From NCBI RefSeq assembly GCF_963678635.1, contig NC_087062.1:31409024-31451523 (forward strand): a stretch of DNA of 42,500 nucleotides. The letters run 5' to 3'. Shown piece after piece: positions 1-11,080 of the stretch. Made by a program: the position numbers and the translations under genes. Within the stretch, counting starts at the first letter, position 1, and every line of letters starts with the position of its first letter. The notes beneath the pieces are model-generated. The model did not search any database and was not told the origin of the DNA. It saw nothing but the letters and a program-made list of their open reading frames with translations. The DNA is from Symsagittifera roscoffensis. Taxonomy: Eukaryota; Xenacoelomorpha; Acoela; Convolutidae.

Positions 1-273
1 CCCAAACCGCTGCCTCCACTCTTTTTTACGGTCTAGCACTGAGATGTGCTCAACGTTGAATGTCGAAATTTAAAGTGAGCTCCTCGACCCGGTTTTGAAT
101 ACAAATATTTAGAGCCAGCAAAATAAGCAGAAACTTATTTTAAAAATTATTAGAAGAATATCTGGATTTAGTAGAAACTTTTTTTTACAAGGAAAATTAT
201 TTCCACAATCCAATTTAAAGCGTTTGTCTTGTAAAGTTTTACAGTATGCCCTAACTTTTATTTTATACAACAC
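1..273. other. no gene recognised, left edge
   Basis: This is AT-rich sequence to the left of the mariner-like element. The open frame on the minus strand here has no recognisable motif and runs through the element's terminal repeat, so I treat it as chance. Nothing else is seen. Confidence 0.5.
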
Positions 274-275
274 TA

Positions 276-888
276 CAGGGTGTTCCGAAACCAAGAGACT
301 TTTGAAACGGCTGTCATTTCTAACGGAATTGACGTGGACACATGGAAATTTATCACGTTTTAGACGAGATGTGGAAGTTTTATTAAGGTAGAAATTTTTC
401 ATTTCAAGAAATGTTGAAAATGTTTCACGCCATTTTCATTATATTTGATCATTCGCTTGTGAATTGAGGCTGTAGCAGCTGAAATCTGATCCTGTGTGAT
501 CCCACTACAGAGATTTTCAATGCTTGTGGTCAGTTCGGCAGTGGTCCGGGGGTTTTTGCGATGAATTGCAGCACAACCATATGTCTCAAGAATTTTTTCG
601 CTTGATAGCAATTTCTGACAATCCTTTTGCAAAATGGAAGATAATGAATTTGCGCTGTTCATCACTGAATTTAATTTCTTTGATAATATGAACGACATTG
701 AAATGAAGCATGATTGAAAATCAAGAAAAAGGAGCAAAAGATTTTTGTGTTTCTCCAAATTGTTAATTGTTCACGGATTCTTAAAATTCCAAATCTCATC
801 TATGACCCTGCAACAAATCTGACTCAAACGTCATTTCTGTCGAATATGACAGCCTTTTTAAAAGTCTCATAGGTTTTGGAACACCCTG
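276..888 (-). mobile_element. Tc1/mariner-type transposon remnant (internally deleted)
   Basis: The element is bounded by inverted terminal repeats that begin CAGGGTGTTCC at 276 and end with its complement at 888. Similarity between the two ends continues for about 40 bp (both contain GAGACTTTT and GGCTGTCAT). TA dinucleotides at 274-275 and 889-890 fit the TA target duplication of Tc1/mariner elements. On the minus strand, the open frame 758-399 ends in a stretch containing NPRTTAEL and, near its end, a GVKHFQHFLK tail. This resembles the C-terminal end of mariner-family transposases, which usually carry an NPRT-EL-like segment and end near a G-HF-HLL pattern. At 613 bp the element is about half a usual mariner. 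I see no catalytic DDE/D block, so it should be non-autonomous. Confidence 0.72.
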
Positions 889-891
889 TAT

Positions 892-2590
892 AATGATCCA
901 AAAATTTTTTTTGTCTTTTTTCGTATGTCTGTGTTTTATTGTATTCACAATCCGTGAATTTATGGAAACCTATCAAATACGTGAACGCTATAAATTCAAG
1001 AATGCTACGAGAATAGAGCACTTTTTTACCATTAGATTTCCCAAAAAGTTCAATACAATAATGTTAATAAAACAGAGCAAGTGAACGGTTGAAAACAAAT
1101 TTAAACAACGGTTTGCAAAAATAATTTCTAAATTATAGTAGGAAGAATATGAAAAAACTCTTGTTGCTTTTCACAAAGAATAAACAAAAAATATTTCGTC
1201 AAAATCGAGAAAACTCGATCTGATTTTTTTATTTTCTCATGCTGATTCTCAGCAAATACAGACTTCATAAAAAGGAAGATTTTTAAAATAATCCAAGATT
1301 TAGGTCTACTCAGACTAAGCTACTATTAGCTAAATGGGAGCTTAATTTGGATCCACTTTATCCTCCCAAAAAAGCAACAGGACTTTCGAGAAAATTTTAT
1401 AGAAATTTTTAAACAATTTTTCATTTACATTTGCATGTTGATATTGAAATTCTGCAAACTTTATAGGAGCCAAATTTCTGCATTTTGAGGTTCCTGCCTA
1501 ACAACCGGCTAGTCTGGTTATTCTGGACAATGTTTTTTTTTCACTTTCGACGATTTAAGCATTCATCAAAAACACAAAAATGTAATAATAACAGAAAGAA
1601 AATATTCTGATTCAATGAACTACCTCAACCACTGTCATTGTAGTACCTCCACTTCGATGAAATTTTAACCAACATGGAAAAATATTTTGTTGATTCTAGT
1701 GTTCAAATTAAATTTGAAAACTCAGTTTTTTTATTTTTCTTAAACTCTTGTTTTTATAAACGAAATTGGGTTGCTTGTACCAGGGCGAGGCCTCGCTTAT
1801 ATGTTTATTAAAAATTTTTGATAACATTGTCAAAAAATAAAGAAAACTTTTTCTGTTATTAATCTTCTCTTCAATTCAATCTAAACTAGGAAGTCATATG
1901 TTTTGCATATAGTAACGCAAAATTTGAATCTTGCAAATTTGAATCGTGCAAACAAAATTAGCTCGCCTCAAATTGATTTTTAAGGACTTGTAAGTCTGAT
2001 TATCTTAGAGATTTCAGTGCGCTCGTTGTTTAATGATCCCAAAATAGTCAAACGGACATTTTTCACAAAAGCTTCACAAAAAAATTTAGCTTGAAAATTG
2101 AGCTCAAAGTGTCGATATTCCTCAGATTATACAAAACAGGGGCCAAACAGTTACTCAAAAAAGTTGGTCTGAATAAAACAAAATCATATGAGACAAAATA
2201 AACAAAACATAAACTTTCAATCATTTTCTTCGAAAGTTAATCGATTAACAAAAACGATTTTATAATGAGTTATTTATTCCAATAGCTTGCAAAATATATT
2301 TCACTGTGAGTATCCCGTAGCTTTAATTTACTTTAGTCTAGAGAGAAACACTGACAAGCAGTCATTGTAGGTTTTAAAAATGTAGGAAGTCGCTCTCAGT
2401 AAAACTGAGATTAAAAATGGTTGGTTATAAGTTGTCAGTTAATCAAACAGTGATTGAGTTTGATCAAGGGGGCGGATTTGGGGAGCGGGAGGAGATGGGG
2501 GCACGACGACTTTTGGATCCCCTCACCAACCAACGGACCATTGTGATTTTCAAACCGTCAGAAACGTGTGTTTGATTTTCCTTTTTTCAG
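892..2590. other. intergenic or 5' region of TPPP copy A, nothing recognised
   Basis: This is AT-rich sequence without a supportable gene. By comparison with copy B, a tiny first exon coding only a few residues (ATG plus about two codons, then a GT donor) should lie somewhere upstream of 2597. I could not identify one with confidence. A short GC-richer patch at 2464-2525 starts with AGGGGGCGGATTTGGGG and resembles the ends of the hAT-like MITEs described below. Confidence 0.5.
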
Positions 2591-2875
2591 TTGAAGTCAG
2601 CTTTTCTGGCGTTTTCGAACTTCGGGGCGGGAGCGAACAAGCAGAAAAACGAAATGGAATCGAAGAACTTCAAGAAACTAGTGCAAGAATGCGGCCTGTT
2701 CAAGAAAGGAAAGCTAGATGGGGCTGAGGTGGACATGATATTCACCAGATGCAAGGGACCCATGCCATGTCGGAATATTCTGTTCGATAGTTTTAAAGAC
2801 AAAGGTACACATTTTATCTTTACATAGCTCAACCAAATCAACTCAACTGAAATATCATTTCATTTCACGGGATTA

Positions 2876-3620
2876 ATTGTTCCGACTTTTGAAGTAAGTG
2901 AGGGAATGTTTGTGCTCGAGGTGGTTTTTTCTCCAGACTTTTTAACTACCCATTGTTTTACAGAGTTTTTTTGTATCATTTAAAAAAAATTGTTGTTTCA
3001 TAGCTCAAATTTATAAAAAAAACTTTCACATGTAATCAATTTTTGCGAAATTATTGTTCCGACTTTGGTGTGTTTTTTTATTCAGTCAATTTTTGACTTG
3101 ATAACAAACTTTTTTGACAGAATTTTTTATACCATCCGAGAAATATTTTTATTCTAAACTCAAATTCAAAAACACTATTTAGCTCTGATCATTTTTCGTA
3201 AAGTTACGGGCGTTTAAAAATTGCTTATTTGGCCAATTTGGGATAATTAAAGTACGATATATTGCGTATTATAACACGCGTACGAAGCGAGATAATGCGT
3301 TCCAAAGCGAGTTGAGGTCAGCAGCTTAATCCTATTATCACAACACGAGACGCTAAACACACCCGTATATTTTACATAGCGTGTTGTGACAATAAAGTGA
3401 AGAATAAATGAAAAATAAATTCTTTTTTTCTCAATTATTTTGTCAATTATTCAACCAAAAAAAAGTTTTCCAATTGGTTTGAAGTGCAGTCGGAACATTC
3501 AGGGCTTTACCATGATATACGAGCAGACTTGTTGGGGTTTAAAAATTGCCAATTAAGTAAATTTGAGACAATTATTGCATAATATTTTTGTCCTATTAAC
3601 GCGTGGGCAAATATTTATTC
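2876..3620 (+). repeat. hairpin-ended repeat family, degraded copies
   Basis: TTGTTCCGACTTT occurs at about 2878 and again near 3055. It is followed by the family's internal landmarks (AAAGTTACGGGCGTTTAAA, then a TTGGCCAATTTGGG stretch) and, at about 3489-3535, by the 3' landmark GCAGTCGGAACATTCAGGG with a damaged hairpin and GAGCAGACTTGTT. Part of the internal sequence recurs after the 3' landmark, so the copies look overlapped or tandem. Best preserved copy: 10201-10740. Confidence 0.6.
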
Positions 3621-5029
3621 TGTGTTAGAAATCGGTCATAATTGAACTGAGGCATGCTCTTCAATTTATTTGATACTTTGCCACATGCGAAATAAACAGC
3701 GCTGAATTAATTTTCCGAAAAAAATGAACAAAACTAGCCATTTTAATTGCGTTTTTCTCAAATTGGATTGAGATAAGATATAAAACGATGCAACCCAACA
3801 AAATTTTAAACAAATATAACCTCCAAAAATTGGCATAATTGATTAAATTTTTGTTTGATAGCTTGCTATATAAAAATTCAATTCATTGCCCGAAAAAAAA
3901 GTTCTACGCAATTTTTTGGATAACATATTTTTTATTGGGCTGTATGAGAGGCTCACTTTGATATTGTTTTCATATCTATTGGCTCAGTATATTTGGCATA
4001 AATTTTCATTGATTAAAAAAGACAAAAAGACTCATTTTTGGGGTAATATTTTAAGCTTGGCGACATTTAGTGGCAGCAACAATTCGTCGCAAGCGACCAG
4101 TCGTAGCTTTTATAAGAAATGACTATTAGCAGCACGCCACGACGAGTAGCAAGCGACAACTTTAAGTCGTTAGAGCTTTGATCAGATCAAAAGAAATTAG
4201 ATGAAATGGTTAAAGTTAAGAACAAACAAATTAAACATCAAAATTGAACAAAAGACCATCACGTTACTTGAGAATGCTTTTTTTGCTATAATTTTCCAGA
4301 AGTTCAACTAATCTGGCATGACCTTTTTTCGTATTCTCTAACCTCAGCGGCGCTTTCTCCGGCAATTATTCTTATCAATTTATTCTCCACAGACTGTGTT
4401 TTTTTTCTCAGGCATTGGATCAATTGTGAATAATAGAGATAGCACACGGTCCTTATCTGAGAGGCCCTATGCTATCACTCGTCCAAAATGTTGGTTTTCT
4501 GTCTTCCATTTTTGACGTTTTTGAACTTATTCCAGATTGAATTTGTGAATTGTCGAAAAACTCACAGCATAAAGCAACCAAGCCGATTTCAAAGTCGAGC
4601 TGAGGTATTAGTGCCAGTGCAGCAAATGAATTTAGAAGCATGCGTCTTTTTTAGTTTCACGATAAACTGGTGCTTATCCAATCTCCTGAGTTTTGCGCCA
4701 ATTGGCTTGAGCAAAATGGAAGAAGCAACCTTTTATATTATTCCATTGACTACAAACTTAATAGCGTTAATTGAAGCTTTCTCAAAATCTCCACAATCTC
4801 TGAGGTCTGAAATGCTGGAGTGATTTCTGTCAGTTGTCCCGATCGTCGCGACTAGTTTTCACCTCACAAAATTTTGGGCACGAAATTCGCAAAATGAATT
4901 GCACCATAATAGTTCTGATAGAACACTAGGTAGCTTTAGTTCTGATCAATTTTGTCTAATCTCAATCCATTTTGAAAAAAAAACTCGTTTGAAGTTTCGT
5001 TTTGTCCAGATAATTCAAATCAGCGCAGT

Positions 5030-5190
5030 ATCATTTTTACATAGTGTATGGAGGGATGATTTTTGAAAAAAAATCTCAGAAAAAATTTGAACCTTTGTCA
5101 ATTTAATAATTGAAAACTACTCGTTATACCTTAAAAGCAGTCGGACAATTCAGAGCTTCGCCCTGATACCAGCAGTCTTATTTTCTTTTT
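5030..5190 (+). repeat. hairpin-ended repeat family, 3' half
   Basis: TATGGAGGGATGATTTTTGA near 5047 matches the interior of the best copy (about 10576). It is followed by GCAGTCGGACAATTCAGAGC, a short stem-loop and CAGCAGTCTTATTT. Only the 3' half is recognisable. Confidence 0.6.
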
Positions 5191-5607
5191 CCCCGATCCT
5201 TACTGCTATCTTAGTATTAACTACAAGTATATCAATCTGTTTGGTAAAAACATTTTCTTTTATATGTGATCAGAAGCTTCGGACGTTCAATCAGTTCAGA
5301 GTCGATTGTTCAGCGTTTCATGGGTTGGATTAGTGGGACTTTTGATGCGCGGATAGTTATTTTTGAAAAACTTGTCCATCTTTTTCTACGTCAGCCATTA
5401 CAACTTTTGAGTTTTATCGAAACCAAAAAAAAAAGAATTTGTTTTACAAAATTGTTCTAATTTTTCGCCTTTGCTCCTGCTCCTTACCGCGGCTCGCTCC
5501 TGGGTGCTCATACGCTGCTCAGTTTTGTTGGGCAAAAATAGTTTTCCGAGCTTTTGTCGATCTTTTTTGTCAACCTTTTGTCGATCTTTTTTTTACCAAA
5601 TCACTAT

Positions 5608-5913
5608 ACAGACCCTAATTTGACCAAACTGCCGCAGCCAAATTTCGAAAAAAAAGGCCAAAAAAGGTGTTTATAGGCACTTTTTGGAAATTTTGACCAA
5701 AAAATGCGTTTTTTGGCGCGCGCTTCCCCCTCAAAATTAGAATATAATGGCGCCTTTAGAAATTTTTTAGGGTCCGTCACCAAAAATGGATATCTCAAAA
5801 TGGTACAAAGTGGGGACCCGTTGGGTCGGCAGGGGGTGGAATCCCTGGGGGGGGGGGGGGGGGGGGGGGGGGGAGGGCGTCCGCTTTCTTCCCCTCCCCT
5901 AAATCCGCTACTG
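5608..5913 (+). mobile_element. hAT-like MITE copy, 5' truncated, with G27 run
   Basis: This copy is about 300 bp long and similar throughout to the more complete copy at 21220-21629. Shared landmarks are TTTTGACCAAAAAAT, GGCGCCTTTAGAAA, GGGTCCGTC and GGTCGGCAGGGGGT. It ends in TCCGCTACTG, the complement of a CAGTAGCGGA terminus like those of hAT elements. An uninterrupted run of 27 G occupies 5847-5873. The left terminus is missing or unrecognisable. There is no coding capacity, and the open frames on both strands are by-products of the repeat. Confidence 0.6.
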
Positions 5914-8900
5914 ATTCTATTACCTGAGAGAACAGCGTCTCAGCAAGTATCATTGTCTGTCAATACTCAAGGCTCACAACATCCAGTAGCCTTTTCAATG
6001 GGATTTCATCAAATTCATAATTTTGATACTCTTAGCATGAATATAGAGCAATAGGATAAAAACCCTCTTTTTCATAAAAAAAGGATTTGTTGGCATGTTG
6101 TAAGCAGTGAGGTATAATTGCCCATTTTCATTTTTATTAGATTGGCAGGAAATCGTGAACAGAAAAAAAAATTTATTGTGAAAACTTTACAATGCCGCCC
6201 TAGATGAAAGAGATTGAAAATTTTTACAGGCCATGGGTGGGAGAACAAAAAATTGGGATTTAAAAATGCTCTCTTTATGGAACCATTTAGCTTTGAAACA
6301 GGACATTATAGTTAAAGAGGACGAGAGCTGTTTTACTCCAATTTGACTTAATTTGCAACATCTGAGCAACTTGAGGATAGGGGCGGGGCTAATGATTAGG
6401 AAGAGAAATCACTTCAGAATTTGTGATTTTTACCGAAGTTTGTCCTTGAACCTTGATTAAGTGCAATTATTATACCGGTTAACAATTCCCATTTTGGCAA
6501 ACCGATTGCAGTATCAACCAAAAATGACGGTTAAGAATGCTACTTTCCAAAACTATACCATAAAATTTTTCTCAAACAAAGGCAGTTAAGTAATTTACAA
6601 ATAGTTGAGTCATTTGCAGGAAACAAAAACCAGCCTGAAATTTTTAAAAACATTTCTGCTAAAGATGCCATTATTGTATATTTTTTTTTGGGGGGGGGAT
6701 TTCACTCCAATTAACTATGAGCAGCCGAAAAGACGTATCTTTAGAGCGCATTGTTGAAGGTCGAAAAGCCATTCAAGGAAAGGAGTGCTTCAACGAAAAT
6801 TTTAAAGCTTTGCTTCCTTTAAAATGCTTTTAAAAATGAAACATTATTGCTGTTTTCAGTGGTGAGATTAGATTTAAAATTTCGCCCTCATTTATCTTTC
6901 AAGGAATTCAAATCCATTTTAAACTCTATCTGAAGAGCTTCCATAAATCAAGTCAATCACCTAAAGTAGTTTTTAAAGATGAACTGTTTTAAAAGACTCC
7001 TTTTGTAAAATGGCACAGTGTGCAGGCCAGAACTTGTACGTTAAATGCGTTGAAGACCACTTGTTCACATGAAAAAACTAACACACGTGACGATAAAAAA
7101 AACTTCTACGGAGAATCGCTGTGTGTCCTTGATTAAGAACTAGACGCAATTTTTGTGGTTATTTTTCTCGGTTGGGAAATTTGGTGCTACTCTCAAGCAA
7201 CGAGCACAGATCACTGTGTGTCTCGATGAACCGGCCTTTCGACTCAGAGCTAGGCCTTTCCACTGACCTTTCGACACCGCCGCCAAAATCTTACTTAGTT
7301 TATTTCTCACATATTCTTTTACTTATCTGCTGTTTGAACCATTCCGCTCTGCTGTTCATTCAGCTTCATTTTAAAATAATGAGTTTGTCTGAAAGGTCAG
7401 GCTGTTGTGGATTTTAAAAGCGTTGAGATTGAATCTCTTGGCAAATCATTACCCTCTGGTCAATACCCTCAAAACCCCTCTTGTAGACCCAATAAAAAGG
7501 TGCGTTTTTGTATGTGCAGAAAATCGAGCAGGTTCAGAAAAATGAATCAGTTGGTCTACAAAAAAGAATCGGGTCCCAGGAAAAAGCCAGTATGAAAGAT
7601 ATGTCCCGCATTTTTTTGCAAAAACTTCAAAAAAAACACAAGTAAACAAGTTCGAACCATGTTTTCGAATATTTAAATGTCTAAAAATGTTTGTTCAGGG
7701 ACTCATCTTAATTTTTGGGACCCAACTATCATACTTGTACCTAGAGGGCTACAAATTATTCGTAAATTGGCTGATGAAAAAGTGTGATTTCAGCTATTCC
7801 TCAACTCGCTACGGCTGTGTACGGAGACGACAGCGAGGAGAACAAGAAGCAGATCATAGATGCAATCACCAGCAACTCCCCAAAAGTATTTTTTATAGTT
7901 TTGACTTCTATTCAAGCGCATTTTTTTGCACAAGTTAAACTGTTTTCTAATGTTGTCGCAAAGGTCACATCATTTCATCTGTTTTCTTTTCATGGTGACC
8001 GATCCCCACAGATATCAGAGCTGGTGATCGGCGATTGGAAAAAAATTGGGAAAAAAAGAAAAAAAATAGCTCACTGAGCTCAAACTGTTTTTGAACCGAA
8101 AATTTTAGGATGAAACGTATTGAAGTTTGAGCTCAATGCGTCGTTAATTTTACAAACATGTACTACAAATTTTCGCCTAAAGTGTTCTTGCCTCGATCTT
8201 ATGTCGACAGCTCGGATATCCACGATTATACGAAAGTTGTGTCCTTACTTGATTTTCACACTTTTCAGCTTAACGTGGATAGTTAGGGCTGAAAAAACAT
8301 AGACTATAATCAATATATTATTCATGGCTACTTCCGTATATATATTTTTGAACTTTTCTTGTATCAGGTGAACTCATCTGTGAAGATGTGTTCAATTGGA
8401 GTAGTGGACAGACTCACTGATCCATCGAAGTACACTGGAGCACACAAGGGACGAAACAGGAAAGGGAAAGGGCATCGAAGGCAAGTCAATAAAACAGCGC
8501 TTTAGAATCGACAGACACGGTTTTCAGAAAACTGAGACACCGTTTAAAAAAAATAAGACACCATTAGACATGTTTCACATTGGCATGCTAATCTACACGC
8601 CTGCTGATAGGCTGGTCTCCGATATGCTGGGTTGATTAAAGTTTTATTTCATGGGGAGGAAGTCGGATGAAACTCATCTATTTTTGGAAAAATTCATACT
8701 TATTTCGAGGAGATCGTTTCAAAACTCAATGTTTTAGTCAAAACCTTTCAAAAAGTGCACAAAAATGCGGCAGATTTTTTCAAAATAGGGTCTTGTCAAT
8801 GTTTTGGGAGAGCTCGGAAAACCAATTTAGTCAGATAAAAAGTAGACATTATTATTTTTTTAAATTTCGCACCTTTTCCCCTCGAAAATATACCAGGTCG

Positions 8901-9138
8901 CCAATCTAGAAAATTTGGCATTCGTTTTTTGTGGCTTCGTTTCAGGGCGAGAAGACCGAGCCTCAACAGAAGGATACGTACAAGGATTCAAGAGTCCCCG
9001 GAAGTAGAACATATGCTCATATTCAGAAAGAACCATGCTAGATAAAAAAAAATGCCCATACGGCAAATGTTAACATTATGAGTTTGAAATATATTTGTTA
9101 ATTACATCATGCTTAGGATTACTCAACTTTTAAAATTA

Positions 9139-9144
9139 AATAAA
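9139..9144 (+). promoter_or_regulatory. candidate poly(A) signal of TPPP copy A
   Basis: An AATAAA hexamer lies 132 nt downstream of the copy A stop codon, with a second AATAAA at 9265-9270. Either could direct 3' end formation if the locus is transcribed. The surroundings are AT-rich, so chance occurrence is possible. Confidence 0.35.
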
Positions 9145-9653
9145 TATATACCGAGAAAAAACGTCATATCTGATTTGTTCAGAAATGGCTCAGTTTCTGT
9201 TTCCACGCATGCGAAAAAAATGATTCGTCTCCATGTACAACCTTGTAAAACCTGGTGAAACTGTAATAAAAATTACATGTATGTAATTAGGGAGTTTCTT
9301 TTGTTCTCATGAGTCGTGTTCTTTTTGGTAAAAAACAATCCACCGGCCTCAACTATGTAGCCACCCATGGGGACAAATATGATAGCTGGGTCGGGGGACG
9401 ATAAATTAGATACCAATAGTAAAACTGAAATTAGATGTTCATTTTTCTTACAAAACTGAGATTTTGGACGCAACTTTTGAGAAAGAGTTGTGAGTAACAA
9501 CATCTTTTAACCAAATTACAAAAAATTTACCAAATGCAAAAAAGACAATTTTATATCACAGCCGATAAATTTAGTAATTTAAATGAAAAACGAAACGTTA
9601 AGTGGGAATTTCATAACACATTTTTGATATGCATAACGTGTGCAGCAATAATT
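9145..9653. other. no gene recognised
   Basis: AT-rich sequence between copy A and the repeat pair. The minus-strand open frame near 9273-9503 has no recognisable domain. Nothing is supported here. Confidence 0.5.
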
Positions 9654-10142
9654 TTTTGTTCCGGTTTTTGAAGAAAACGGAATATTCAAGCTCGGTGTGG
9701 TTTTTTTAATTCAGTCAATTTTCTCCGACCGGAATGATAGTTTTCAAAAAAAAGTTTTTCAAACCCTATTAAAGATATTGACTTCCTGAGTTAAAATTTA
9801 AAAAGATATTTTACCTTCAATTATTTTTTGTAAAGTTCTGGGGATTTGAAAATTTCCAAATTGGCCATGTTCTGGACTAAATTGTGCGCGCTTTGAAGAA
9901 TTCGTTCATATTGCTTAGAGCGTAACGCGATTTATCTATACGTGGCAATTTATCCCGCACAACAAAAGCGTTCAAATTTGAATTGAGGTTAGCTTATCGG
10001 TCGTATTAATTTCGTGCGAAATATTCACACTTTGATATTGTCCAAATTTTATAAATTTTCAATATATTAATATAAAGGGACAATCGGGACATTCAAGGAT
10101 TTTGCCCTGATATACAAGCAGTCTTGTTTTGTTTGATTTGTG
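9654..10142 (+). repeat. hairpin-ended repeat family, copy in tandem
   Basis: The copy begins TTGTTCCGGTTTTTGAAG and carries ACGGAATATTCAAGCTCGG. Its landmarks follow the same order as in the next copy, and it ends with GGGACATTCAAGGATTTTGC, CCTGATATACAAGCAGTC and TTGTTTTGTTTGATTTG. It is separated from the next copy by about 58 bp. Confidence 0.65.
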
Positions 10143-10200
10143 ATTGTTCGGTCTGCATTTAAAAACGGATCCTTTGATTTTTGCTGACCCATCAAAATAA

Positions 10201-10740
10201 TTGTTCCGACTTTCGATACGAAAGTAACGGAATATTTGTGCTCGGGGTGGGTTGTTTTTTCTTCAGACAAACTTCGACTTTTTAACTAGCCATTTTTGAC
10301 GGATTTTTTTTATCTTTCGAAAGCTATTGTTGTCCTGAGTTTAAATTTGAAAACATATTTCACTTGTGATCTTTTTTCGTAAAGTTACGAGGGTTTAAAG
10401 ATTTCCATTTTGGCCTATTTGGGACAATTAACGCGCGATATATTTCGCGCTATAAACGCGTCAGCGGAGAGTTAATCCGTCTTAGAAATTGTTCCAAATT
10501 GGTTAAAAGAAGCTTATTTGCCATGATTGGTTTGTTACAAGGAGCAAAATCTATCCTTTTGTACTTTATATGGCGTATGGGGGGATGATTTTCATTAAGA
10601 AAATTTCATATTTTAGAAAAAAAAATTTCTTTTGTTTTATTTCATTGAATTTTTTTAACGTTATTACTGCTTCATAAACGTTAAAAGGCAGTCAAAACAT
10701 TCAGGGCTTTGCCCTGATTCGAGCAGTCTTGTTTGATTTG
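10201..10740 (+). repeat. hairpin-ended repeat family, best copy (540 bp)
   Basis: This is the most complete member. At the 5' end there is a long imperfect stem-loop at 10204-10232: TTCCG pairs with CGGAA, and ACTTTCG with CGAAAGT, around a 3-nt loop. At the 3' end there is a perfect 7-bp stem with a 3-nt loop, TCAGGGC-TTT-GCCCTGA (10701-10717), followed by GAGCAGTCTTGTTTGATTTG. There is no open frame of note, so it appears non-autonomous. I recognise neither the family nor a target duplication. Terminal hairpins of this kind occur in some Helitron-like and foldback elements, but neither the TC start nor the CTRR end of Helitrons is seen. Confidence 0.6.
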
Positions 10741-11080
10741 GAAACAAAATTTCAACATTGACTTAAATACTTTGAATACCTAAAAGCACCAAAAGGGTAA
10801 AAGATGGTATGAATATTTTAAGTTTTGGTTTATTAAAATGTTAACTAAATTACATATTGAGTCATATATGAAAATAGTTAGTCCAATTAGTTTGCCTCAA
10901 TTCAATTTGAAAGATTTTGTAGTGCGAGATAATTCGTCAGACGTAAATGCGTTGCCATAAACTTTCAGCATAAAACGATCAGCAAAGTATAAGTCGACCA
11001 GCTTAGATAGACTTGCTTTAAATAAAACAACCGGCAACAATTACAAAGTCGTGCGTGAGCACGGCAGGAGCACGAGCAGC

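Larger units (their letters stand above)
2805..7793 (+). other. large intron 2 of TPPP copy A, repeat-filled
   Basis: The intron runs from donor GTACAC at 2805 to acceptor TTTCAG ending at 7793, about 5 kb against 418 nt for the same intron in copy B. It holds fragments of the hairpin-ended repeat family (about 2876-3620 and 5030-5190) and a hAT-like MITE copy with a 27-G run (about 5608-5913). These insertions explain much of the size difference. Open frames within it show no recognisable protein. Confidence 0.6.
2597..9007 (+). pseudogene. TPPP/p25-alpha paralogue, copy A, frameshifted in exon 4
   Basis: Four exons match copy B exon for exon: 2597-2804 (or from 2591, using the TTTTTTCAG acceptor), 7794-7885, 8368-8480 and 8946-9007 (stop TAG). 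Phases agree with copy B at every junction except the exon 4 to exon 5 join. About two thirds of exon 2 residues and 26 of 31 exon 3 residues are identical, including [13 protein letters not shown] and DAITSNSPK. Exon 4 reads [16 protein letters not shown], the p25-alpha core, and then loses the frame. It is 113 nt against 121 in copy B, a net loss of 8 nt between the AHK codons and the glycine-rich motif. After the break, GKGKGIEG and exon 5 (GREDRASTEGYVQGF, then KSPRK) persist in the ancestral frame. The exon 4 donor is GCAAGT, not GTAAGT. No first exon was found. Family members bind tubulin and microtubules. The alternatives are a recent pseudogene, a gene with a new C-terminus, or a sequence error. 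Confidence 0.75.

Noticed and set aside
10201-10740. Calling the hairpin-ended repeats Helitrons
   Set aside because: A 3' subterminal hairpin is present, but the TC 5' end, the CTRR 3' end and insertion between A and T are not evident, so the class is left open.
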